Source: Fimenecus sp963590415 (GTDB lineage: Bacteria; Bacillota; Clostridia; Oscillospirales; Acutalibacteraceae). Taken from it: a stretch of DNA of 64,000 bases. Numbering within the stretch: position 1 is the first letter of the stretch; every line of letters starts with the position of its first letter. Positions 58,106 to 64,000 of this stretch are shown piece after piece. The translations under genes and the position numbers were made by a program. The stretch lies in assembly GCA_963590415.1 (NCBI GenBank), contig CAVAPB010000001.1:124001-188000 (forward strand). Direction: 5' to 3'. The notes under the pieces were generated by a model. The model worked only from the letters and a program-made list of their open reading frames with translations, was not told the DNA's origin and made no database searches.

Positions 58106-60054
58106 TATCTTATCTTTGAGCCGTTGGGAACGGACGGGTCAATGAAAACGACCTTTACATCGTCCTCGCCTGCGTCCGCAGCAAGAATCATGCCCTGACT
58201 TTCGACTCCGCAAAGCATAGCCGATTTAAGGTTTGAAACGACAATTACTTTTTTGCCGACAAGGTCGTCGGGAGAATACCACTTGGCAATTCCGCTTGCA
58301 ACAGTTCTGTCCGTTCCACTTCCGTCGTCAAGAGTGAGCTTGAGAAGCTTCTTCGCTCTCTTTACAGGTTCGCAAGCCGTAACCTCTGCGACTTTCAGCT
58401 CAACCTTTGCGAAATCCTCAATTCCTATCTTCGCAACGCCTTTTATTTCCTCAATAGTCTGTTTTTCCGCTTTCTGCTGTTCCTCTTGCTTTGCAACAAG
58501 CTCCGCAATAAGCTTTTCCGCGTCTATTCTTGAGAAAAGGACTTTAGGCTCTCCGACTGCTTCGCCGACTTTAAGTCCGCCGAAGGTAAGAAGTGAGTCA
58601 TAGTCCGTAACATCCGTGTTGAGCTGAGCAAGGATTTCCTTTGAGGTGTCGGGCATATAGGGCTTTAACAGAATTGCAAGGTAACGGATACCCTCAAGTA
58701 GATTGTAAAGCACTGCGCCGAGCCTTGCTTTTTTGCTTTCGTCCTTTGCAAGAGCCCACGGCATGGTTTCGTCGATATATTTGTTAAGGCGCCTTGCGAG
58801 AGTGAGAATACACTCAATGCTGTCGGCAATTTTGTACTCATTGAAGCATTTGTCAACATCCGAAAGGGTCTTGACAGCAAGGGACTTAATTTCCTCATCA
58901 AGCGGCTCTGCGGTATCGTTCGGCTGAATTACGCCGCCGAAATACTTTTTCTGCATTGCAATCGTACGGTTTACAAGGTTGCCTATGGTGTTGGCAAGAT
59001 CCGAATTGTAGCGCTCGATAAGCGTTTCATAGGTTATTGAACCGTCCGAAGCGTGGGGCATCTCGGAAAGAAGATAATATCTTACCGCATCAACGCCGAA
59101 TACCTTGATTAAATCCTCCGCATAGATAACATTTCCCTTTGACTTTGACATCTTGTCCTCGCCGAACAGAAGCCACGGATGGCCGTAAACCTGCTTCGGC
59201 AGGGGCTCGCCGAGAGCCATAAGCATAATCGGCCAGTATATGGTATGGAATCTTACAATGTCCTTACCTATGATATGAACATCGGCAGGCCAGTACTTTT
59301 TGTACTGCTCGGAGCTGCCGTCGGGGTCATAGCCGAGAGCCGTGATATAGTTTGAAAGTGCGTCTATCCAAACATATATAACATGCTTGTCGTCAAATGT
59401 GACAGGTATACCCCATTTGAAAGAGGTTCTTGAAACGCACAAATCCTGAAGTCCGGGACGGATAAAGTTATTGAGCATTTCGTTCTTTCTCGATTCGGGA
59501 TAAATAAAATTCTCGTTTGATTCGATATATTCTTCAAGCTGCTTCTGATATTTTGAAAGCTTGAGGAAATAAGCCTCCTCCTTTGCTTTCTTGACCTCTC
59601 TGTGGCAGTCGGGGCAGCAGCCGTTTTCGTCAAGCTGACTTTCCGTCCAGAAGCTCTCACACGGTGTGCAGTACATTCCCTCGTACTCGCTCTTGTAGAT
59701 GTCGCCCTGATCATAAAGCTTTTTGAAAATTTTCTGAACCGCTTTTTCGTGATAGTCGTCGGTGGTTCTGATGAATTTATCGTAGGTCGTGTTGAGGCTG
59801 TCGCAGATTTCACGGATTTCGCCCGCTACCGTATCGACATACTGTTTGGGAGTAACTCCCGCCTCTTTCGCATATTCTTCAATCTTCTGTCCGTGCTCGT
59901 CGGTACCTGTCAGGAAGAACACATCGTAGCCGAGCATTCGTTTGTACCTCGCAATGGCGTCGGTCAAAACGATTTCGTAAGAATTGCCGATATGCGGCTT
60001 TCTTGATGTGTAGGCGATTGCGGTTGTGATATAAAACTTTCCTTTATCGCTCAT
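58105..60054 (-). CDS. metG: Methionyl-tRNA synthetase
   Basis: 649 residues. The class I signature is TSRKPHIGNSYE, the KMSKS motif is in EDKMSKSKGNVIY, and the zinc knuckle is CTPCE...CCPDCHRE, one four-cysteine set. Residues from about 545 form a Trbp111-like tRNA-binding OB domain (FAKVELKVAEV; VSNLKSAMLCGVESQGMILA). AAAGGAAG is 8 nt before ATG 60054. It is the first gene of metG-tatD. Confidence 0.97.
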   Translation of the reverse strand: MSDKGKFYITTAIAYTSRKPHIGNSYEIVLTDAIARYKRMLGYDVFFLTGTDEHGQKIEEYAKEAGVTPKQYVDTVAGEIREICDSLNTTYDKFIRTTDDYHEKAVQKIFKKLYDQGDIYKSEYEGMYCTPCESFWTESQLDENGCCPDCHREVKKAKEEAYFLKLSKYQKQLEEYIESNENFIYPESRKNEMLNNFIRPGLQDLCVSRTSFKWGIPVTFDDKHVIYVWIDALSNYITALGYDPDGSSEQYKKYWPADVHIIGKDIVRFHTIYWPIMLMALGEPLPKQVYGHPWLLFGEDKMSKSKGNVIYAEDLIKVFGVDAVRYYLLSEMPHASDGSITYETLIERYNSDLANTIGNLVNRTIAMQKKYFGGVIQPNDTAEPLDEEIKSLAVKTLSDVDKCFNEYKIADSIECILTLARRLNKYIDETMPWALAKDESKKARLGAVLYNLLEGIRYLAILLKPYMPDTSKEILAQLNTDVTDYDSLLTFGGLKVGEAVGEPKVLFSRIDAEKLIAELVAKQEEQQKAEKQTIEEIKGVAKIGIEDFAKVELKVAEVTACEPVKRAKKLLKLTLDDGSGTDRTVASGIAKWYSPDDLVGKKVIVVSNLKSAMLCGVESQGMILAADAGEDDVKVVFIDPSVPNGSKIR

Positions 60055-60093
60055 TTTATTACTTCCTTTCTTAAAAATTTTTGTAACTTATAT

Positions 60094-60122
60094 ATTTTAC
60101 CATTCTTTTCGGAATATATCAA
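60094..60122 (-). promoter_or_regulatory. Predicted sigma-A promoter of metG-tatD
   Basis: On the minus strand TTGATA (60122-60117), 17-bp spacer, TAAAAT (60099-60094), about 40 bp before the ATG. The leader is too short for a T-box. Confidence 0.65.
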
Positions 60123-60276
60123 CAGTTTAATTGCTTTATTGCAGGGCAGGGGATATAAAATTTCCAAAGACGCCAGTTTTTATTATACAACTTTTACTTT
60201 TTCACTGTTCACTATTACATATTACCTTGCACGCAAGGGCGCTACCCCCAGCCTATCAATACGGCATTGCACGACC

Positions 60277-60350
60277 CGTAGGGACAGCCCTTGTGGCTGT
60301 CCGCCAAATTCAGCACCAATTAAAGCGGGCGAACACAGTTTGCCCCTACG
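60277..60350. repeat. Hybrid palindromic repeat
   Basis: It begins CGTAGGGACAGCC...GGCTGTCCG like the GGGAC type and ends GGGCGAACACAGTTTGCCCCTACG like the GGGGCG type (inverse), so it mixes both families and keeps the common CGTAGGG...CCCTACG ends. Confidence 0.7.
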
Positions 60351-60421
60351 GTATAATGCAAATTGCAATTTGATTGTTGCGGTCGATTTTGTGCGGCGCT
60401 CCAAGCCGCATTAACAAACAT

Positions 60422-60560
60422 AGGCTCCCTCTGACGAGGGAGCTGTCATTTTTCTTTTGAAAAATGACTGAGGGAGAGATAACGAAAATTTGATATTTAC
60501 TGCCTCTCTCCTTCCGTCACGCCTGCGGCGTGCCACCTTCCTCGTCAGAGGAAGGCTTGG
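60422..60560. repeat. MITE-like repeat with terminal inverted repeats, intact copy
   Basis: About 139 bp. Left end AGGCTCCCTCTGACGAGGGA and right end, reversed, AAGCCTTCCTCTGACGAGGA are imperfect inverted repeats. The core GACTGAGGGAGAGATAACG is shared with 20728-20857. Confidence 0.8.
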
Positions 60561-60649
60561 TTCTGCGAATATTTTAATGTGATAAAAGCCATAGGAACAG
60601 GGTTCGCCCCTGTCCGTAAATCCGCAATTTTTCATTCTTCATTTTTCAC

Positions 60650-60725
60650 TCGCCCGCAGGGCGAACTGTGTTCGGCGGTCAATTTCATATTTAACAAAAA
60701 AGGGCGAACAGCGTTCGCCCTCACG
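60650..60725. repeat. GGGCGAAC palindromic repeat
   Basis: CTCGCCCGCAGGGCGAACTG at the start, GGGCGAACAGCGTTCGCCC hairpin at 60703-60721. The hairpin lies just beyond the EamA transporter and may serve as its transcription end. Confidence 0.6.
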
Positions 60726-60758
60726 ATATTATGCGATATTTAATTATAATGAAATCCT

Positions 60759-61649
60759 TTATTTTGCTTTCTTCAAAAATCCGAGCTTGGTTTCGTTGAT
60801 TATAATGCCTACAAATATTACCGCAAAGCCGCATATGATTCTCGGCGTGATATGCTCGTCGGGATAGAACATAATTGAAAACAGTACTCCGAATACGGAT
60901 TCAAAGCTCAATATAAGCGCACTTGTGTTTGCCGATGCGTATTTAATACCGGTATTCATAAGCAGGAAAGCCACGGCAGTGGCAAACACCGTAACATATG
61001 CGAGCGAGCCTATCGCAGCTGCCGAAACGCCTGTCGGAGCGTCTTCAAAAATCAAAAATCCGACAAAGCATATTAAAAACGCCGCAAAGAACTGAAACGC
61101 CGTGTAAAGTATGACATCCATATCCTTACCCCAAAGCTCAATGGCAACTATCTGCAAGGCAAAGAAAACGCCGCAGATGAGCGTCATACCGTCACCCATA
61201 AAGTTAAATCCGCCGTCGCCCGAGCCGAGAGAAACAAGCCCTATGCCGACAAAGCAAATCACTGCCGAAATAATATTGAATTTGTCGGGAGCTTTTTTGG
61301 TTATTCCCCAGCACATAAACGGCACAAGCACACAGTAAACCGCCGTCAAAAAGGCGTTTTTGCTCGGAGTAGTGTGTTGCAGACCGATAGTCTGAGTAAT
61401 ATAGGCAACTGCTAAGAATACGCCCGTTATGCCGCCAGCCCAAGCATATTTTTTGTTGAGCTTTTTCCAATTCCCGAATCCGACAAGGAAAAGCAAAACA
61501 GCGCCTACGAAAAAGCGTATGCTCAAAATAAAATAAACAGGCATTTCGTCAAGTGTGCCTTTGAGAATAAAAAAGGAGCTTCCCCAGATTATTGCGCTGA
61601 GAAAAAGCATTATTTTGGCTATCAAATTCATATTTTTTTGTTTGGACAT
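60759..61649 (-). CDS. EamA/DMT-family transporter
   Basis: 296 residues, ten membrane helices in two EamA repeats. The first contains AIIWGSSFFILKG with F.L..RF, and the second ends with LSFESVFGVLFSIMFYPDE, both characteristic of RhaT/YdcZ-type drug/metabolite transporters. The substrate is unknown. ATG 61649 is chosen for its GGAGG site; a longer frame upstream has no such site. It lies downstream of the tRNA cluster, separated by a terminator. Confidence 0.85.
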   Translation of the reverse strand: MSKQKNMNLIAKIMLFLSAIIWGSSFFILKGTLDEMPVYFILSIRFFVGAVLLFLVGFGNWKKLNKKYAWAGGITGVFLAVAYITQTIGLQHTTPSKNAFLTAVYCVLVPFMCWGITKKAPDKFNIISAVICFVGIGLVSLGSGDGGFNFMGDGMTLICGVFFALQIVAIELWGKDMDVILYTAFQFFAAFLICFVGFLIFEDAPTGVSAAAIGSLAYVTVFATAVAFLLMNTGIKYASANTSALILSFESVFGVLFSIMFYPDEHITPRIICGFAVIFVGIIINETKLGFLKKAK

Positions 61650-61768
61650 AATTCCTCCGAGAATACGGTTTTTGTTACAGTATATGAGGGGCGTTAACCG
61701 ACTGTTGTTTACAGTTCGCAACAATTTTATAAAGCAAGCCGTTCCGCTTGCCGAAAACGACTTGAATT

Positions 61769-61800
61769 GAAAAAAGAGCATTGCTTCCACAATGCTCTTC
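61769..61800 (-). terminator. Terminator after tRNA-Cys
   Basis: On the minus strand, AAGAGCATTG / CAATGCTCTT stem followed by TTTTTT. Confidence 0.85.
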
Positions 61801-61802
61801 TT

Positions 61803-61877
61803 TGGAGGCGACACCCAGATTTGAACTGGGGAATCGGAGTTTTGCAGACTCGTGCCTTACCACTTGGCTATGTCGCC
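61803..61877 (-). tRNA. tRNA-Cys (GCA)
   Basis: 75 nt including an encoded CCA. Acceptor GGCGACA / TGTCGCC, discriminator U, anticodon loop CTGCAAA. It is separated from tRNA-Gly by a terminator-like hairpin. Confidence 0.95.
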
Positions 61878-61896
61878 TTATATTCGGTGTCATTGG

Positions 61897-61932
61897 TAAA
61901 AAAGAAGGACGCTTAAGGAATTAAGCGTCCTT
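61897..61932 (-). terminator. Terminator-like hairpin between tRNA-Gly and tRNA-Cys
   Basis: On the minus strand GGACGCTTA / TAAGCGTCC followed by TTCTTTTTT. It would end or reduce transcription before tRNA-Cys. Confidence 0.7.
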
Positions 61933-62008
61933 TGGAGCGGATGACGAGGCTCGAACTCGCTACCTCCACCTTGGCAAGGTGGCGCTCTACCGGATGAGCT
62001 ACATCCGC
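61933..62008 (-). tRNA. tRNA-Gly (GCC)
   Basis: 76 nt with encoded CCA. Acceptor GCGGATG / CATCCGC, anticodon loop TTGCCAA, T-loop GTTCGAGCC pattern. Confidence 0.96.
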
Positions 62009-62014
62009 ATTTTA

Positions 62015-62090
<76 letters not shown>

Positions 62091-62096
62091 ATTTTA

Positions 62097-62173
62097 TGGC
62101 GACCCGGATCGGGCTCGAACCGACGACCTCCAGCGTGACAGGCTGGCGTTCTAACCAACTGAACTACCGGGCC
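62097..62173 (-). tRNA. tRNA-Asp (GTC)
   Basis: 77 nt with encoded CCA. Acceptor GGCCCGG / CCGGGTC, anticodon loop CTGTCAC, discriminator G as expected for Asp. Confidence 0.96.
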
Positions 62174-62180
62174 ATAAAAG

Positions 62181-62256
62181 TGGTGGGAACAATAGGGCTC
62201 GAACCTATGACCCTCTGCTTGTAAGGCAGATGCTCTCCCAGCTGAGCTATGCTCCC
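62181..62256 (-). tRNA. tRNA-Val (TAC)
   Basis: 76 nt with encoded CCA. Acceptor GGGAGCA / TGTTCCC, anticodon loop CTTACAA, T-loop GGTTCGAGCCC. It is the first gene of the cluster. Confidence 0.96.
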
Positions 62257-62286
62257 ACATGCGCCGTTTCGTCTGACGGCTGAATT

Positions 62287-62315
62287 AGAATAACACAATT
62301 ATCTCTCGTTGTCAA
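62287..62315 (-). promoter_or_regulatory. Predicted promoter of the tRNA cluster
   Basis: On the minus strand TTGACA (62315-62310), 17-bp spacer, TATTCT (62292-62287), about 30 bp before tRNA-Val. Confidence 0.75.
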
Positions 62316-62359
62316 CAAAAAAACAAAAAAAAGTCAGAAAATTTTTTATTTTTTTCTTT

Positions 62360-62379
62360 ACCCACAACATCTTGTGGGT
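62360..62379. other. 20-bp palindrome ACCCACAA-CATC-TTGTGGGT
   Basis: A perfect 8-bp inverted repeat with a 4-nt loop between the tRNA promoter and the yerC-like promoter. There is no U-run, so it is more likely a protein-binding site than a terminator. Confidence 0.45.
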
Positions 62380-62415
62380 CGTGTATGTAAAAGCCCCATT
62401 TTTAACATTTAACGG

Positions 62416-62444
62416 TTTACTTTCACTCTTTAGCGTGCTAAAAT
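62416..62444 (+). promoter_or_regulatory. Predicted promoter of the yerC-like operon
   Basis: TTTACT at 62416-62421, 17 bp, TAAAAT at 62439-62444, 30 bp before the ATG. Confidence 0.6.
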
Positions 62445-62473
62445 ATTAAACAGTAAAATTTTTGGAGGCAACT

Positions 62474-62776
62474 ATGAACGAAAAACTTCGTAATGAGCGT
62501 ACCGACTTTTTATTCGATTGTATTTTATCGCTGAAAACAAAAGAAGAGTGCTATAAGTTTTTTGAGGACCTCTGCACAATGAATGAGCTTCAGTCAATAG
62601 CCCAGAGAATCGTTGTCGCAAAGATGCTTTCGGAAAATCAGGTGTATAAAAAAATCGTGGACGAAACGGGAGCCTCGACCGCAACCATCAGCCGCGTAAA
62701 CCGTTCGCTGCTGTACGGCTGTAACGGGTATGAGGAAATTTTCAACCGCGTTGAGGAGTCAAAAGGTAAAGTATGA
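62474..62776 (+). CDS. YerC/YecD-family TrpR-related DNA-binding protein
   Basis: 100 residues, the size of this family. ELQSIAQRIVVAKMLSEN is the first helix pair and DETGASTATISRVNRSLLYG is the TrpR-like HTH recognition region. Members are homologues of the Trp repressor in Firmicutes, but their ligand and targets are largely unknown. GGAGG lies before ATG 62474. It overlaps the next gene by 4 nt and is in one operon with a methyltransferase and Hsp33. Confidence 0.85.
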   Translation: MNEKLRNERTDFLFDCILSLKTKEECYKFFEDLCTMNELQSIAQRIVVAKMLSENQVYKKIVDETGASTATISRVNRSLLYGCNGYEEIFNRVEESKGKV

Positions 62777-63522
62777 GTTATTCTTATTTTGCTCATGTCT
62801 ATGATCTGCTTACCGAAAATGTCGAATACTCCGAAAGGGCGGATTATATTTGCTCTCTGTTGTCCGAAAACGGAATTGACAGGGGGCTTTTGCTTGACCT
62901 TGCCTGCGGCACGGGAAGTATGTCCGTTGAGCTGTCAAAAAGGGGCTTTGAGGTGACGGGCGTTGACCTGTCGGAGGAAATGCTCTCGCAGGCGCAGAAC
63001 AAGATGTACGCTTCGGGCGAAAACATTCTGTTTTTGTGCCAGGATATGCGTGCGCTCGACCTTTACGGTACGGTGGATTGCGCCGTATGCGCGCTTGACA
63101 GCCTTAATCATCTCAACGATGAAGCCGACCTTGAAGAGGCTTTCCGTAATGTCGCTTTATTCCTTGAGGATAACGGAATATTCATTTTTGATATGAACAC
63201 GCTGTATAAGCACAGAAAAATTCTTGCGGACAACGCCTATATATATGAATACGACGGCTTATTCTGCGCTTGGCAGAATACCTTGTGCGAGGATAACGCC
63301 ACGGTGCGTATTGACCTTGACTTTTTTGAGCAAACCGAGGACAATACCTATGAGCGTTTTTCCGAGTCCTTTAAGGAAAAGGCATATCCGCACGAAACGG
63401 TGGAAAAACTGCTTTGCGAAGCAGGCTTTGAGCTTGTAAACCGCTATGAAGAAATGACAAAGCATGAACCGACCGAGACAACACAGCGGACGGTTTATGT
63501 GGCAAGGAGGATGCCGAGATGA
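62773..63522 (+). CDS. Class I SAM-dependent methyltransferase
   Basis: 249 residues. The SAM-binding motif I is LDLACGTGSMS, the acidic motif is VTGVDLSEEML, and CALDSLNHL is the motif IV region. The C-terminal half resembles small-molecule methyltransferases of the Methyltransf_25 type. The substrate is unknown. It starts inside the yerC-like stop (ATGA) and its stop overlaps the hslO start. Confidence 0.85.
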   Translation: MSYSYFAHVYDLLTENVEYSERADYICSLLSENGIDRGLLLDLACGTGSMSVELSKRGFEVTGVDLSEEMLSQAQNKMYASGENILFLCQDMRALDLYGTVDCAVCALDSLNHLNDEADLEEAFRNVALFLEDNGIFIFDMNTLYKHRKILADNAYIYEYDGLFCAWQNTLCEDNATVRIDLDFFEQTEDNTYERFSESFKEKAYPHETVEKLLCEAGFELVNRYEEMTKHEPTETTQRTVYVARRMPR

Positions 63523-64000
63523 AAAATCTTATCAGAATGATGTCGGACGACGGTCAGCTTGCAATGATGGCTGTTGACAGCACAAATATAGTTACCGAAA
63601 TGCACCGCATACACAACACTTCAAAGGTGTGTTCGGCGGCTTTGGGCAGGCTCCTGACGGCAACCTCGCTTATGGGAAGTATGCTCAAGGGCTCGGACGA
63701 CAGCATTACCGTAAAAATAAACGGTAATGGTCCGTGTGGAACGGTACTCGGCGTTTCGGATTCACTCGGAAATGTCAGGGGCTATATAGGCGACGCAAAT
63801 GTCGAACTTCCACTAAACGCAAAGGGCAAGCTTGATGTAAGAGGTGTGGTCGGCACGGACGGCACGCTTACGGTTATAAAGGATATGGGGCTGAAAGAAC
63901 CGTATGTCGGTCAGATTCCGATTGTATCGGGCGAAATCGCAGAGGATATAACCTCGTATTACGCAACAAGCGAGCAGACGCCCACCGTGTGCGCGCTCGG
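63519..64000 (+). CDS. hslO: Hsp33 redox-regulated chaperone, N-terminal part (3' end outside window)
   Basis: 160 residues are visible. The protein reads NLIRMMSDDGQLAMMAVDST and continues with SAALGRLLTATSLMGSMLKG and VKINGNGPCGTVLG, matching the Hsp33 core. The redox zinc centre (CxC...CxxC) would be in the missing C-terminus, so activity cannot be judged. ATG 63519 follows AAGGAGG and overlaps the methyltransferase stop. Confidence 0.93.
   Translation, partial: MKNLIRMMSDDGQLAMMAVDSTNIVTEMHRIHNTSKVCSAALGRLLTATSLMGSMLKGSDDSITVKINGNGPCGTVLGVSDSLGNVRGYIGDANVELPLNAKGKLDVRGVVGTDGTLTVIKDMGLKEPYVGQIPIVSGEIAEDITSYYATSEQTPTVCAL

Larger units (their letters stand above)
60055..60758. other. Repeat-rich intergenic region upstream of metG
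   Basis: 704 nt with no convincing gene. It contains the metG promoter (60094-60122), a mixed palindromic element (60277-60350), an intact MITE-like repeat (60422-60560), a segment also seen near 18478-18530 in inverse orientation (60540-60595), and a further GGGCGAAC element (60650-60725). Confidence 0.8.

Noticed and set aside
60131..60635. Several short frames before metG
   Set aside because: They span dispersed repeats and the MITE-like element and change between copies.

Overview
This window is a contiguous stretch of a Firmicutes chromosome, most likely class Clostridia and an Oscillospiraceae/Ruminococcaceae-type gut anaerobe. The basis is the ribosomal-protein gene order S10-L3-L4-L23-L2-S19-L22-S3-L16-L29-S17-L14-L24-L5-S14-S8-L6-L18-S5-L30-L15-secY-adk-map-KOW-infA-L36-S13-S11-S4-rpoA-L17, with rpsD inside the alpha operon. 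Zinc-type (Cys-containing) S14, S4, L36 and L24, a eukaryote-like ProRS, a GatCAB amidotransferase, SLH-anchored BspA-like surface proteins and strong GGAGG ribosome-binding sites fit the same picture. The placement is inference; no 16S gene is present.

Layout. 1-5.0 kb: two M42 aminopeptidases, a GNAT protein, a PLP enzyme of the methionine gamma-lyase/aluminium-resistance family and a phosphohexomutase, tightly packed. 5.0-11.2 kb: acpP, proS, a lipoprotein, proBA, a membrane protein and rpe. 11.3-15.3 kb: a three-gene Rnf-derived membrane cluster (RnfD-, RnfE- and RnfA-like) plus an extracytoplasmic DUF4015-like glycosidase-fold protein. 15.3-18.2 kb: a yybP-ykoY (Mn2+) riboswitch with a terminator platform in front of a P2-type cation ATPase. 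18.2-21.2 kb: a repeat-rich island holding a PPC/SLH surface protein. 21.2-26.2 kb (minus strand): aspS-gatC-gatA-gatB. 26.4-29.9 kb: a beta-propeller-like lipoprotein, a membrane protein and another lipoprotein. 29.9-32.4 kb (minus): hom-lysC. 32.6-34.6 kb: an AI-2E/YtvI-family membrane protein and a CpsB-type PHP phosphatase. 34.7-50.7 kb: the S10-spc-alpha ribosomal super-operon with secY, adk, map, infA and rpoA. 50.7-53.9 kb: ileS. 53.9-57.3 kb: a second repeat island with an XRE regulator divergent from a BspA-LRR/SLH surface protein. 57.3-60.1 kb (minus): metG-tatD. 60.1-60.8 kb: a third repeat cluster. 60.8-62.3 kb (minus): an EamA transporter and five tRNA genes (Val, Asp, Phe, Gly, Cys). 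62.4-64 kb: a YerC-like repressor, a methyltransferase and the start of hslO (Hsp33).

Most of the window is housekeeping. Four parts stand out. (i) The Rnf-like D/E/A trio appears to have lost the four cysteines of the intramembrane [2Fe-2S] site and the covalent-flavin motif of RnfD, and has no adjacent rnfB, rnfC or rnfG, so it is probably not a redox pump. (ii) The two SLH surface proteins share nearly identical signal peptides and anchors but unrelated ectodomains, and both sit in islands of dispersed palindromic repeats; one is bracketed by 217-bp, almost identical direct repeats and has a (TA)16 tract upstream. (iii) The other surface gene has a perfect consensus promoter whose spacer holds a palindrome, beside a divergent XRE gene. 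(iv) The Mn riboswitch/P-type ATPase unit gives a directly readable metal-control circuit.
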